Assembly (NCBI RefSeq): GCF_003259195.1
Contig: NZ_QJPK01000003.1
Coordinates: 1-64,000, forward strand
DNA from: Paracoccus sediminilitoris
GTDB lineage: Bacteria > Pseudomonadota > Alphaproteobacteria > Rhodobacterales > Rhodobacteraceae
Reading direction: 5' to 3'
Length of the DNA stretch: 64,000 nucleotides
Positions 1 to 18,997 of this stretch are shown here, in pieces. Within the stretch, counting starts at the first letter, position 1; each line of letters begins with the position of its first letter. The notes under the pieces are model-generated. The model ran no database searches, was not told the origin of the DNA, and was given only the letters and a program-made list of their open reading frames with translations. The position numbers and the translations under genes are program-made.

Positions 1-250
1 CGTAGTCGGCGTGGCCGGGGCAGTCCACGTGCGCATAGTGGCGCGACTCGGACTCGTATTCCACGTGCGCGGTCGAGATCGTGATCCCGCGGGCCTTCTC
101 TTCGGGCGCGCCGTCGATCTGGTCATAGGCGCGAAAATCGCCGAAATACTTCGTGATCGCAGCGGTCAGCGTCGTCTTGCCGTGGTCAACGTGACCAATG
201 GTCCCGATGTTGACGTGCGGCTTGTTCCGTTCAAACTTTGCCTTTGCCAT
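1..250 (-). CDS. tuf: Elongation factor Tu, N-terminal part (cut by window edge)
   Basis: GTPase that delivers aminoacyl-tRNA to the ribosomal A site. Only about 83 codons are in the window, starting at the ATG at 250. The conserved EF-Tu N-terminus [20 protein letters not shown] is visible, followed by the G1 loop GHVDHGKT (from residue 19), the switch I region with GITI, and DCPGHADY (G3) just before the edge. It sits 59 bp downstream of fusA, the usual last position of the str operon. The identification is certain; the 3' part cannot be judged. Confidence 0.97.
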   Translation of the reverse strand, partial: MAKAKFERNKPHVNIGTIGHVDHGKTTLTAAITKYFGDFRAYDQIDGAPEEKARGITISTAHVEYESESRHYAHVDCPGHADY

Positions 251-309
251 GGAATGGCTCCTTGTTCTTCAATTCAGGTCAGGAGCGGGGCCGTAGCCCC
301 GCTGCAAAA

Positions 310-2433
<2,124 letters not shown>

Positions 2434-2451
2434 GGTCGGGATCCTTTCGCC

Positions 2452-2934
<483 letters not shown>

Positions 2935-3306
2935 TTATTTCGGACGCTTGGCGCCGTATTTCGAACGACGCTGACGACGGTCTTTGACGCCTTGGGTATC
3001 CAGAACACCGCGCAGGATGTGGTAACGGACACCCGGAAGGTCTTTGACGCGGCCGCCGCGGATCAGCACGACGCTGTGTTCCTGCAGGTTGTGCTTTTCG
3101 CCCGGAATATAGGAGATGACCTCGAAGCCATTCGTCAGGCGGACCTTGGCCACCTTACGCATAGCGGAGTTCGGTTTCTTCGGCGTCGTGGTATAGACGC
3201 GCGTGCAGACGCCGCGCTTCTGCGGGCAGCCCTGAAGGTGCTGCGACTTGCTGCGCTGCACTTTCGGCTGCCGCGGTTTGCGGATCAGCTGTTGGATCGT
3301 AGGCAT
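2935..3306 (-). CDS. rpsL: 30S ribosomal protein S12
   Basis: Decoding-centre protein, 123 residues. The conserved [17 protein letters not shown] (from residue 39) and [17 protein letters not shown] (from 84) segments are present. Lys43 and Lys88, the two positions usually altered in streptomycin-resistant mutants, are both wild type, so no such resistance is predicted from this gene. First gene of the str operon; the 5' leader from the upstream promoter is about 200 bp. Confidence 0.98.
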   Translation of the reverse strand: MPTIQQLIRKPRQPKVQRSKSQHLQGCPQKRGVCTRVYTTTPKKPNSAMRKVAKVRLTNGFEVISYIPGEKHNLQEHSVVLIRGGRVKDLPGVRYHILRGVLDTQGVKDRRQRRSKYGAKRPK

Positions 3307-3513
3307 TCGGTTCCCCGTCTTGCTCTGTCAATACTCGCAACCAAACCGGTTGCGCCTCTTCTCGACGGTAAGTTGCGCGAATCGCAAAATACCAAGCCCG
3401 CCGCGCCGGAAACCGGGTGACGGGCATGATTTCAGAGGATCGGGGCGTATTTCGGCCCGGATCGTGACCTCATATGTTCATGTGCCCAAGACGGTTTCCC
3501 GCCGGGTAGCGGG

Positions 3514-3542
3514 GCTATAGGCGGATTCCGCCCTCCTGTCAA
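3514..3542 (-). promoter_or_regulatory. Sigma-70-type promoter of the str operon
   Basis: Read on the minus strand, a perfect -35 TTGACA (3537-3542) is followed after exactly 17 bp by the -10-like hexamer TATAGC (3514-3519). It points towards rpsL, whose ATG lies about 210 bp downstream. It fits a strong housekeeping promoter. The 264-bp gap between rpsL and the next gene holds nothing else I can identify. Confidence 0.7.
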
Positions 3543-3570
3543 CATGGCCCCCCTGCCCGTCATCCGGGCG

Positions 3571-4386
3571 TCATCCCCCAAGGCGGGCCAGTTCGTCCAT
3601 GACCTTGCGTCCGAAACCGAAACGGCGCGGGATCAGCCGGGCCAGCGGCTCGTCCTGGGGCTGCCAGGCGGTGCCCTGCCCCATCGCCCCTGAATCGCTG
3701 TCGCGATGGATCGAGCGGATGAACATCACCGGCGTGTTGACCGACACGCCCGGCATCCATTTGCCCAAGGCGGCATGGTTGAAACTGAGCGCGCTCAGCC
3801 CCGCATCGGGCCGCAGGAAGATGGTCAGCGCGACGCCCATGTTGTGACACAACCACGGCGTGATCGACACCCGCCCCTGCGCGGCCTTCACCATCAATCC
3901 GCGGCCATAATCCAGCGACAGCCGTTCCTCGACCCGCCACAGATCCTGGACGCGGGCGAAATCGGCGCGGCTGCGTTCGACGTAATCCAATGCGACGGCG
4001 TCGTCATCGTCGTGGCGGAAATGGCCGACCACATCAGCCGTACCGTCCACATGGGGGGCCACGGCTTGCAGGCAGGCCTCGCGGTGCTTGGCCATCGGCG
4101 GGACCAGCGCCAGACGCAGCTGTGGCACGCGGTCGCAAAGGGCCGCCAACCGCGTCAGATAAGGTTCGGGAAGATCGGGGCCGGCCATGATGACCAGCGT
4201 GAAGTCGGGATCGGTCTGCGCCATCCAGCCCGGCATCGCCACCTGAATGAACCACTGCCAGCGCCGCTCCAGCCGGTCGGGATCGTAAAGATAGGCCCGC
4301 CGCGATTGGTAATCCGCGTGCTCGACCTGAAAGCCGCGAAGCCCGACATAGGAAAACCGGCAGAGCCCCAGCATCTGAACCTTCAT
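3571..4386 (-). CDS. Putative rhamnosyltransferase-like glycosyltransferase
   Basis: 271 residues from ATG 4386, chosen because a good Shine-Dalgarno GGAGGG lies just upstream; an in-frame ATG at 4464 would add 26 unlike residues and run over the rpoC terminator. The sequence resembles the alphaproteobacterial putative rhamnosyl transferase family (Pfam type Rhamno_transf): an N-terminal LGLCRFSYVG, a WFIQVAMPGWMAQTDPDF segment, a FRHDDDDAVALDYVE acidic motif suggesting the metal/nucleotide-sugar site, and a C-terminal NHAALGKWMPGVSVNTPVMF. There is no signal peptide. It lies between the str operon and rpoC on the same strand. The substrate is unknown; the family call is from remembered patterns. 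Confidence 0.6.
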   Translation of the reverse strand: MKVQMLGLCRFSYVGLRGFQVEHADYQSRRAYLYDPDRLERRWQWFIQVAMPGWMAQTDPDFTLVIMAGPDLPEPYLTRLAALCDRVPQLRLALVPPMAKHREACLQAVAPHVDGTADVVGHFRHDDDDAVALDYVERSRADFARVQDLWRVEERLSLDYGRGLMVKAAQGRVSITPWLCHNMGVALTIFLRPDAGLSALSFNHAALGKWMPGVSVNTPVMFIRSIHRDSDSGAMGQGTAWQPQDEPLARLIPRRFGFGRKVMDELARLGG

Positions 4387-4459
4387 TCCCGCCCTCCGAT
4401 GGTCGCCCCACAAGGGATATCCCGCGCACCGCCCCGTCGCAAGTTCGCGGCGTCGAAAC

Positions 4460-4499
4460 GACAAGGGCCCGGCGTGATGCCGGGCCCCTGCCTTGTCAT
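4460..4499 (-). terminator. Intrinsic terminator after rpoC
   Basis: Perfect 9-bp GC stem GGGCCCGGC/GCCGGGCCC with a 5-nt loop, extended by outer arms GACAAGG/CCTTGTC. It begins about 12 bp after the rpoC stop and is followed on the minus strand by TTGTCGTTT. Closes the secE-to-rpoC supercluster. Confidence 0.8.
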
Positions 4500-4509
4500 G
4501 ATGCCGGCA

Positions 4510-8748
<4,239 letters not shown>

Positions 8749-8794
8749 TTCCTAATGAAGGGCACGGTGGAAGGGTGAGTGGGGGCTTGCGCCC

Positions 8795-12940
<4,146 letters not shown>

Positions 12941-13106
12941 GGGGTCTTGTCACCTTTCGTCTTCGCGCGCGTTCCGGGTCGGGGCCCCCGGAATACGGCC
13001 TACGAATGCAGGGGTGAGGTTCCATTCATGCCGCCCGTCCCACCGCGCGGCTCCCGAACCTCGAACATGCCCTGAAGGAATGTCCGCCAACCGGACCGCC
13101 CTTCAA

Positions 13107-13149
13107 GACAGGTTCGGCAGGGACCGGGAAAACCCGGACCCTGCCTGTC
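13107..13149 (-). promoter_or_regulatory. Hairpin in the rplL-rpoB intergenic region (attenuator or processing site)
   Basis: On the minus strand GGCAGGGTCCGGG and CCCGGTCCCTGCC form a 13-position stem (one T-T mismatch) capped by TTTT, with outer GACA/TGTC able to extend it. It starts about 22 bp after the rplL stop and is not followed by a run of T. In E. coli the same gap holds a partial terminator and an RNase III site; equivalence here is inferred from position. Confidence 0.6.
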
Positions 13150-13170
13150 TCTAACCGATCTTGCGACCGA

Positions 13171-13542
13171 TTACTTGAGTTCGATCTTGGCGCCAGCTGC
13201 TTCCAGCTTTGCCTTGATTTCTTCGGCTTCGGCTTTCGAAGCGCCTTCCTTGACCTTGCCGCCAGCTTCGACCAGGTCCTTGGCTTCTTTCAGGCCCAGA
13301 CCGGTGATGCCGCGAACCTCTTTGATCACGTTGATCTTGCTTGCGCCGGCGTCGGTCAGGACGACGTCGAATTCGGTCTTTTCTTCTGCGGCTTCGCCAG
13401 CAGCAGCAGGACCAGCCATCATGACGGCGCCACCGGCAGCCGGCTCGATGCCGTACTCATCCTTCAGGATGGTCTTCAGTTCCTGGGCTTCCAGCAGGGT
13501 CAGGCCCACGATTTCTTCGGCAAGTTTCTTCAGATCAGCCAT
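13171..13542 (-). CDS. rplL: 50S ribosomal protein L7/L12
   Basis: Stalk protein that recruits translational GTPases, 123 residues. N-terminal dimerisation domain ([20 protein letters not shown]), Ala/Gly-rich hinge (about residues 38-52) and C-terminal domain with [20 protein letters not shown] and [13 protein letters not shown]. The ATG at 13542 matches the family N-terminus; an upstream in-frame ATG at 13584 would add 14 unrelated residues. Follows rplJ by 65 bp. Confidence 0.97.
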   Translation of the reverse strand: MADLKKLAEEIVGLTLLEAQELKTILKDEYGIEPAAGGAVMMAGPAAAGEAAEEKTEFDVVLTDAGASKINVIKEVRGITGLGLKEAKDLVEAGGKVKEGASKAEAEEIKAKLEAAGAKIELK

Positions 13543-13607
13543 TTTTCCGTTCTTTCCAGTTAGTGTTCCAACGTCGGGTTTCAAACCACCAGTTGGGGAT
13601 AAGTTGC

Positions 13608-14123
13608 TTACGCAGCCTCACGCTCTTCCAAGGTCGTGAGGATGCTCGCGATGTTCGAAGCAGGCGCGCCAATGGCACCGGCGATGTTCGAACCAGGCGC
13701 ACCGATGCACGATGCGATCTGAGCGATGAGCTCTTCACGCGACGGCATCGAGGCGACGGCTTTCACACCGGCCGGATCCAGGGCCGAGTCACCCATCGCA
13801 CCACCCAGGATGACGAAACGTTCGTTATCCTTGGCGTACTTGTCGGCGATCCGGGCAGCAGCCACGGGATCTTCCGAATAGGTGATCACGGTCATGCCCG
13901 TCAGGTAGTCGGCGATGCTTGCGCAAGGCTTACCTTCCAGGGCGATCTTGGCGAGCTTGTTCTTGGCAACGCGAACGGAACCACCGGCTTCGCGCATGCG
14001 CGAACGGAGATCCTGCATATGTGCAACCGTCATCCCCTCGTAGTGGGCAACCACCACGACGCCAGAGCTTTCAAAGATCTGGCCGAGCTCGTCGACCACC
14101 TGTTCTTTTTGTGCTCTATCCAC
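13608..14123 (-). CDS. rplJ: 50S ribosomal protein L10
   Basis: Stalk base protein, 171 residues, that anchors L7/L12 dimers and, in other bacteria, represses its own mRNA. Start chosen at the GTG at 14123: it gives the family N-terminus (V/M)[13 protein letters not shown] and has GGAG seven bases upstream (GGAGTGAAACC-GTG). An ATG at 14210 would add 29 non-family residues from the leader. The C-terminus ends in the typical [16 protein letters not shown] helix region that binds L12. Confidence 0.96.
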   Translation of the reverse strand: MDRAQKEQVVDELGQIFESSGVVVVAHYEGMTVAHMQDLRSRMREAGGSVRVAKNKLAKIALEGKPCASIADYLTGMTVITYSEDPVAAARIADKYAKDNERFVILGGAMGDSALDPAGVKAVASMPSREELIAQIASCIGAPGSNIAGAIGAPASNIASILTTLEEREAA

Positions 14124-14385
14124 GGTTTCACTCCAAGTTGGGGGTTTCCCCCCGGCTCTCACTTTCCTGCGCCCGGAACCGGGCAACAGGTCGGGTCCGC
14201 ATCGGGGCAAGATCGCCCGAAGGACTGGCCTTCGGAAAAATGCTTCCCCGTCTCAGGAAGGACATTAAGCAGGCGGCTGCCTGCACCCTCCGTCTCGGAC
14301 AGGACGGGGCAACCTTGGCAGCCCCGCCATTCCCGGCCCAGGGGCCAGGAAACTTGTCGGATGCGCCGAAACGCACCCGGAAAAC
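14124..14385 (-). promoter_or_regulatory. rplJ leader region (candidate L10 leader)
   Basis: 262 bp without a gene separate rplA from rplJ, whereas the neighbouring genes are 3-76 bp apart. In many bacteria this stretch carries the structured L10 leader bound by L10-(L12)4. Several GC-rich complementary blocks are visible, but I could not confirm the kink-turn consensus by eye, so the assignment rests on position and length. Confidence 0.4.
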
Positions 14386-15084
14386 TCAGTTGGCGGCTGC
14401 CGAGGCGACATCCACCGAAACGCCCGGACCCATGGTCGAGCTGATCGAGACTTTCTGCATGTAAGTCCCTTTCGCGCCCGTGGGCTTCGCCTTGCTGACG
14501 GCGTCGACGAAGGCACGCAGGTTCTGGGCCAGCTTGTCCTCGTCGAACGAGACCTTGCCGATGCCTGCGTGAACCACGCCGGCCTTTTCAGCCTTGAACT
14601 GCACTTCGCCGCCCTTGGCAGCTTCGACGGCCGATTTGACGTCCATCGTCACCGTGCCGACCTTGGGGTTCGGCATCAGGTTGCGCGGGCCCAGGATCTT
14701 GCCCAGACGCCCGACCAGCGGCATCATGTCCGGCGTCGCGATGCAACGGTCGAAATCGATCTTGCCGGCCTGGATGGATTCCATCAGGTCTTCGGCACCC
14801 ACGATCTCGGCGCCGGCTGCTTTGGCTTCGTCGGCCTTGGGGCCGCGGGCGAAGACGGCGACGCGGACGTCCTTGCCGGTGCCTGCGGGCAGCGTGACCA
14901 CGCCGCGGACCATCTGGTCTGCGTGGCGGGGATCGACGCCCAGGTTCAGCGCGATCTCGACGGTTTCGTCGAATTTCGCAGAGGCGGCCGACTTGACCAG
15001 CTTGACGGCCTCTTCAACGGTCAGGTTGGACTTGCCGTCAAAGGCAGCGCGGGCTGCGACTTTCTTTTTTGAAAACTTTGCCAT
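14386..15084 (-). CDS. rplA: 50S ribosomal protein L1
   Basis: 232 residues, family length. Shows the L1 core: [19 protein letters not shown], then [35 protein letters not shown] and the RNA-binding [19 protein letters not shown]1 sits at the E-site stalk and in other bacteria represses the L11-L1 operon. It starts 3 bp after the rplK stop, indicating translational coupling. Confidence 0.98.
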   Translation of the reverse strand: MAKFSKKKVAARAAFDGKSNLTVEEAVKLVKSAASAKFDETVEIALNLGVDPRHADQMVRGVVTLPAGTGKDVRVAVFARGPKADEAKAAGAEIVGAEDLMESIQAGKIDFDRCIATPDMMPLVGRLGKILGPRNLMPNPKVGTVTMDVKSAVEAAKGGEVQFKAEKAGVVHAGIGKVSFDEDKLAQNLRAFVDAVSKAKPTGAKGTYMQKVSISSTMGPGVSVDVASAAAN

Positions 15085-15087
15085 GAC

Positions 15088-15540
15088 TTAGCCTTTCACC
15101 TCGATACCGATCGAACGGGCCGAGCCGACGATGATCTTCATGGCCTGATCGATGTCGTTTGCCGACAGATCAGCCATCTTGGTTTCGGCGATCTCGCGGA
15201 CCTGCTTGACCGTGACGGAACCGGCATTCATGCGGCCGGGCTTTTCCGAACCGCGTGCGCGGTTGCGCTTGCCGACCGGCTTCAGACCAGCGGCGCGCTT
15301 CAGCAGGAAGGATGCCGGGGGCGTCTTGGTTTCGAAGGTGAACGACTTGTCAGCGTAATAGGTGATCACGACCGGAACGGGGGCACCCTGCTCCATTTCC
15401 TGCGTCTTGGCGTTGAACGCCTTGCAGAATTCCATGATGTTGATACCACGCTGGCCCAGTGCAGGACCGACGGGGGGCGACGGGTTCGCTTGGCCCGCCT
15501 TGATTTGCAGCTTCAGGCTGCCGACAACTTTCTTGGCCAT
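15088..15540 (-). CDS. rplK: 50S ribosomal protein L11
   Basis: GTPase-centre protein, 150 residues (a few longer than the usual 141-145). N-terminal domain with [20 protein letters not shown] and [20 protein letters not shown]-terminal RNA-binding domain with [19 protein letters not shown] and a closing [11 protein letters not shown]. Sits between nusG (76 bp upstream) and rplA. Confidence 0.98.
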   Translation of the reverse strand: MAKKVVGSLKLQIKAGQANPSPPVGPALGQRGINIMEFCKAFNAKTQEMEQGAPVPVVITYYADKSFTFETKTPPASFLLKRAAGLKPVGKRNRARGSEKPGRMNAGSVTVKQVREIAETKMADLSANDIDQAMKIIVGSARSIGIEVKG

Positions 15541-15616
15541 GTGGCCTCTCCTTCATCATCATGCCCGCATGTGCAGGCCTTGACTTAGCGGTGCGGCTCA
15601 CGCCTCCCGCGGCTGA

Positions 15617-16153
15617 TCACGAGGTCTTGGAGACCTGCGTGAATTCCAGTTCGACCGGCGTGGGCCGGCCAAAGATCGACACGGTGACTTTCACGCGCGA
15701 CGAGATCTCGTCCACTTCCTCGACCATCCCCGAGAAGCCCTCGAAGGGACCGTCGGTGACGCTCACCTGCTCGCCCACGTCGAAGCGGATCAGGTTGCGC
15801 GGCGCGGCGGCCTCGCCGTCGCTGGTGCGGTTCATCATCGCGTTCACTTCATCGTCCCGCATCGGCATCGGCTTGCCCTGGGCACCCAGGAAGCCGGTGA
15901 CGCGGTTGATCGAATTGACCAGATGATAGGTCCGATCCATCATGTCCATGTGGACCAGAACGTAACCCGGCATGAAGCGGCGCTCGGACGTGACCTTCTT
16001 GCCGCGCCGGATCTCGATCACTTCCTCGGTCGGGACCAGCACCTCGTCGATCTGTTCTTCCAGACCCTTCTCGGCGACAGCCTGACGAATCGCCTCGGCG
16101 ACTTTCTTCTCGAAGTTCGAGAGGACACTGACCGAATACCAACGCTTTGCCAT
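15617..16153 (-). CDS. nusG: Transcription termination/antitermination factor NusG
   Basis: 178 residues. The NGN domain begins RWYSVSVLSNFEKKVAEAI and includes RRFMPGYVLVHMDMMDRTYH; the C-terminal KOW domain has VGEQVSVTDGPFEGFSGMVE. NusG links RNA polymerase with Rho or ribosomal S10. It follows secE after 170 bp that hold an AT-rich patch with a possible -10 TACAAT (16218-16223, minus strand), so a secondary promoter may serve nusG. Confidence 0.98.
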   Translation of the reverse strand: MAKRWYSVSVLSNFEKKVAEAIRQAVAEKGLEEQIDEVLVPTEEVIEIRRGKKVTSERRFMPGYVLVHMDMMDRTYHLVNSINRVTGFLGAQGKPMPMRDDEVNAMMNRTSDGEAAAPRNLIRFDVGEQVSVTDGPFEGFSGMVEEVDEISSRVKVTVSIFGRPTPVELEFTQVSKTS

Positions 16154-16323
16154 GTCTCGATCGACCCCTGCTCATCTCGGGGGAATCACACGGAACCGCG
16201 CAACCCCTTGAATTCCAATTGTATCCGAAAAATTGAAATCGGCGCGCATGGAATTCCTATGCACGCCGCCTTCCGGACAGTCGTGGGCAGATACCGCCCT
16301 TGGCCGCGAATTGCAAGCCCTGA

Positions 16324-16521
16324 TCAGCCGCTGATCAGTCGCAGCCCTTCGGTCAGACCCGTGCGAACAGCCAGATCGACCAGAAAGAAGAACAGGCTGG
16401 TGATCGAGGCGAAGATCATGACCATGATCGTCGTCGTAATGACCTCGCGGCGCGTGGGCCACGTGATCTTGGCGGCCTCGGCACGGACCTGGTTGATGAA
16501 CTGGACTGGATTGGTGGCCAC
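16324..16521 (-). CDS. secE: Preprotein translocase subunit SecE
   Basis: 65-residue single-span SecE. Start chosen at the GTG at 16521 because AAGGAG lies six bases upstream; the longer frame from 16578 would add 19 residues and lose this site. The sequence has the SecE amphipathic helix motif (FINQVRAEAAKITWPTRREV) followed by one membrane segment (VMIFASITSLFFFLVDLAV). SecE clamps SecY in the inner-membrane channel. tRNA-Trp lies 105 bp upstream in the same operon. Confidence 0.93.
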   Translation of the reverse strand: MATNPVQFINQVRAEAAKITWPTRREVITTTIMVMIFASITSLFFFLVDLAVRTGLTEGLRLISG

Positions 16522-16626
16522 GACAGGCTCCTTCGCAAGTGCAGGCGCTGATGTAACGAAGCCGTCCGGTCGTGACAACCCTGCATGACGCCCATCCGGG
16601 CGGTGGCTGTCTTGAACGGAAGGACC

Positions 16627-16702
16627 TGGCAGGGGCAGAGGGACTCGAACCCACGACCCTCGGTTTTGGAGACCGATGCTCTACCAACTGAGCTATACCC
16701 CT
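16627..16702 (-). tRNA. tRNA-Trp (CCA)
   Basis: 76 nt with encoded CCA. Acceptor AGGGGTA/TGCCCCT, discriminator G, D stem GCTC/GAGC, anticodon loop CTCCAAA (anticodon CCA), T loop TTCGAGT. The T stem GTGGG/CCCTC has a U-U mismatch at 50-64. Its place just upstream of secE is common in alphaproteobacteria. Confidence 0.97.
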
Positions 16703-16713
16703 GAGGTCGGGCC

Positions 16714-16742
16714 TGATTAGAATTTGCCCGCGTCCCCGTCAA
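16714..16742 (-). promoter_or_regulatory. Promoter of tRNA-Trp-secE-nusG-rpl operon
   Basis: On the minus strand, -35 TTGACG (16737-16742), 17-bp spacer, -10 TAATCA (16714-16719), with the tRNA-Trp 5' end 12 bp beyond. This is the only strong promoter-like pair seen upstream of the ribosomal/RNA polymerase supercluster. Confidence 0.7.
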
Positions 16743-16790
16743 GCAGATAACCGGCGGTTTCGTGGCCGATCACTATCGGGCCAGCCCAGA

Positions 16791-17222
16791 TTACAAAAAT
16801 TCCGGGAATTCGATCTTGGGACAGCGGTCCTGCACGACCATGATCCCTGCCCGACTGGCCTTTCTGGCGGCCGTATCGTCACGCACGCCCAGCTGGGTCC
16901 AGATCACCTTCAGGTCGGGCAGCTGCTCCAGCGCCTCGTCGACGATCCCCGCCACCGCCGAAGATTGCCGGAAGATGTCGACCATCTGCACGCCCGCATC
17001 TTTTGGGATGTCGGCCAGACTTGCATAGACCTTGCAGCCCAGGATGTTGTGACCCGCATGGCCGGGGTTGACCGGGACGATCGTCTTGCCCTTGGCCTGC
17101 AAATATCGCGCGACACCCCAGCTAGGGCGGGATTCGTTGGGCGACAGACCCACCACCGCGATCACCGAGACATTTTGCGCGACCCATTCAATATCGCGGT
17201 CTTCAACCTGCTGAACGTCCAT
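16791..17222 (-). CDS. CoA-binding domain protein (YccU-like)
   Basis: 143 residues from ATG 17222, preceded by GGGAGG. It has the Rossmann-type CoA-binding fold seen in YccU and the succinyl-CoA synthetase alpha N-domain: VIAVVGLSPNESRPSWGVAR (nucleotide loop), VPVNPGHAGHNILGCKVY, and a closing WTQLGVRDDTAARKASRAGI. Small solo CoA-binding proteins of this kind are widespread with unknown substrate. The 206-bp gap upstream holds nothing recognisable. Confidence 0.85.
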   Translation of the reverse strand: MDVQQVEDRDIEWVAQNVSVIAVVGLSPNESRPSWGVARYLQAKGKTIVPVNPGHAGHNILGCKVYASLADIPKDAGVQMVDIFRQSSAVAGIVDEALEQLPDLKVIWTQLGVRDDTAARKASRAGIMVVQDRCPKIEFPEFL

Positions 17223-17428
17223 TCCGACCTCCCTGCCCTGCACCCTGAAGTTGAGCGAGCCTCTCATAGAAAAGGCGCCCGGACCACAAAGTGGCCGAGC
17301 GCAAGTCACGGAACGAGGGACAGTGATCTGAACATGACCGTTCCGGGGCCATGTTCCATGAGGTAAATGGGCATCACCCCCAAATGGTTCCACCCGCATC
17401 ACGAATTCGTGACTACACCGGCGAATCG

Positions 17429-17836
17429 TCAGTCGCCGCGCCAGGCGGTCCGGGCATGCTTCAGCACTGTTTCGCTATTCTGCCGAAGCTTGCGTTCTGC
17501 CGCGCCTGATCGCAGCAGATAGAGATGCCCCTTGATGATCGCAAAATGCCGGGGATCACCGCGCTGCGGCTGCCCCTCGGACAGAGAGACCGGGCAGATG
17601 CCGTCGAAATCGGGCGCAAAGCTGCGGGGATCGGATTCGAACCGGGCGCGATTTTCCTCGGACGCGAAATGCCACAGCTTGCCCTGCCACATGGTCGCGA
17701 TGTCGCTGCGCCCCGGCACGGCGCGACCCGCATCGGCATAGCCGACCGGATCGAAGCCACCCAAGGCCCAGTCCTGAGCCTGGACCGGCAGGGACGACAG
17801 CATCGTCAAGGCAAGGCTGAAAACAAGGTGGCGCAT
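17429..17836 (-). CDS. Periplasmic YHS-domain protein
   Basis: 135 residues with a signal peptide (MRHLVFSLALTMLSSLPVQA, cleavage after VQA) and one YHS-like domain: GGFDPVGYADAGRAVPGRSD, MWQGKLWHFASEENRARFES, DPRSFAPDFDGICP. YHS domains are small metal-associated modules; the exact role of the secreted alphaproteobacterial version is unknown. It is 93 bp downstream of rlmB on the same strand and probably a separate unit. Confidence 0.75.
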   Translation of the reverse strand: MRHLVFSLALTMLSSLPVQAQDWALGGFDPVGYADAGRAVPGRSDIATMWQGKLWHFASEENRARFESDPRSFAPDFDGICPVSLSEGQPQRGDPRHFAIIKGHLYLLRSGAAERKLRQNSETVLKHARTAWRGD

Positions 17837-17929
17837 GGAAACCCGGGTCCTGTCAGAGGGAGCCTCTATGTGACAGCGCCCGGGCCGATTCTCAACGCGC
17901 GTGACATAAACGTCGCAGGGTTGTGATAA

Positions 17930-18733
17930 TCAGGCACCGCTTGCGGCGTAAAGGCCGATGGCGGCCGCATTGGACACGTTCAGCGAACCGAAATCGGCGG
18001 CAAAGGGGATGCGGGCGACGTGATCGCAGGTCTTCAGCGTCAGTTCGCGCATTCCCGGACCTTCGGCGCCCATCACCAGGCAGACGGCGCGACCCTTCAG
18101 GTCATCCATCAGCTTGGGCAGCGATTCGGTCCCGGTGCCGTCCAGACCCACCAGGATGAAGCCCATGCCCTTCAGCTGGCTCAGGGCCTCGGCCAGGTTG
18201 GGCACCCGCAGATAGGGCTGGCGCTCCAGCGCCCCGGACGCGGTTTTCGCCAAGGCACCCGTTTCAGGGGCCGAATGGCGATGCGGCGCGATGACCGCCC
18301 GCGCGCCGAACACCTCGGCCGATCGCAGGATCGCACCGATGTTGTGGGGATCCGTCACCCGGTCCAGTGCCACCAGCAGCGGCCTGCGTTCGCCCGGCGC
18401 CTCGCGCAGCGCGACCTCCGACAGGCTGCCCCATTTCAAGGGCTTCACCTCAAGCGCGGCCCCCTGATGCACGCTTTCCGCCGAAAGCGGCACGGCCTTG
18501 TCGAAGACGCGCGAATCCGTGACTTCGGGTTCCATCCCGTGCAGGTCGCCAAGCCGCGCCAGAGCGTTCTGCGTGACCACCAGCCGCAGCTTGACCCGCT
18601 CGGGATTGGCCAGCGCGTCGCGCACCGCGTGCAGACCGAACAGCCAGACGGTTTCGGCTGCGGCCGCGCGGCGGGCGCGTTCCTTGTCGATGACCCAGGT
18701 GGGCTTTTTCGAATTTCCGGTCTTCTCGGCCAT
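17930..18733 (-). CDS. rlmB: 23S rRNA 2'-O-methyltransferase, RlmB/TrmH (SpoU) family
   Basis: 267 residues from ATG 18733; longer in-frame starts would run across the divergent tRNA-Tyr. N-terminal substrate-binding domain begins near VWLFGLHAVRDALANPERV; the SPOUT catalytic domain has motif 1 LDRVTDPHNIGAILRSAEVF, motif 2 LVMGAEGPGMRELT and motif 3 FGSLNVSNAAAIGLY, which form the knotted SAM site. RlmB methylates G2251 of 23S rRNA in E. coli; a TrmH-like tRNA target cannot be excluded. Confidence 0.9.
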   Translation of the reverse strand: MAEKTGNSKKPTWVIDKERARRAAAAETVWLFGLHAVRDALANPERVKLRLVVTQNALARLGDLHGMEPEVTDSRVFDKAVPLSAESVHQGAALEVKPLKWGSLSEVALREAPGERRPLLVALDRVTDPHNIGAILRSAEVFGARAVIAPHRHSAPETGALAKTASGALERQPYLRVPNLAEALSQLKGMGFILVGLDGTGTESLPKLMDDLKGRAVCLVMGAEGPGMRELTLKTCDHVARIPFAADFGSLNVSNAAAIGLYAASGA

Positions 18734-18802
18734 TTTCAGTGTCCTTTCATGCCCACCCTCTCTGCGCGGGACGACGCAATCGCGCAAGCCCCGGAAATCT
18801 GC

Positions 18803-18830
18803 TTGACGCCCCCAGACGGGGAAGTTAATC
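18803..18830 (+). promoter_or_regulatory. Candidate promoter of tRNA-Tyr
   Basis: TTGACG (18803-18808), 16-bp spacer, TTAATC (18825-18830), 25 bp before the tRNA 5' end. The hexamers resemble those of the tRNA-Trp promoter. Confidence 0.55.
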
Positions 18831-18855
18831 ACCCCCCACGCCGAAAGCGATCGGC

Positions 18856-18939
18856 GGGCGACGTGCTGCAAGGTGCGGCAGCGGACTGTAACTCCGCCGG
18901 GGAGACCCACGCCTGGTTCGATTCCAGGGTCGCCCACCA
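18856..18939 (+). tRNA. tRNA-Tyr (GTA), class II with an unusual D-arm core
   Basis: 84 nt with encoded CCA. Acceptor GGGCGAC/GTCGCCC pairs perfectly, discriminator A. Anticodon stem GCGGA/TCCGC encloses CTGTAAC (anticodon GTA). Long variable arm with a GGG/CCC stem and GAGA loop, as expected for tRNA-Tyr. T stem CCTGG/CCAGG with loop TTCGATT. The D stem is GCT/GGC with loop GCAAGGTGC; position 8 is G and position 14 is C, instead of the near-universal U8-A14, and C replaces A21. It may be a working tRNA with a compensated core or a diverged copy. Confidence 0.8.
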
Positions 18940-18997
18940 CTTTCGATCTTCCACCCCGGAATCGAAAGTCGGTGACCGACAAGCCTGTCTGACAGGC
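18939..18997 (+). terminator. Three consecutive hairpins after tRNA-Tyr
   Basis: Directly after the tRNA come ACTTTCGAT/ATCGAAAGT (9-bp stem, 13-nt loop), GTCGG-TGA-CCGAC, and GCCTGTC-T-GACAGGC. None has a T tract, so this could be a terminator cluster, a processing signal or a Rho-independent stop of an unusual kind. Confidence 0.45.
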
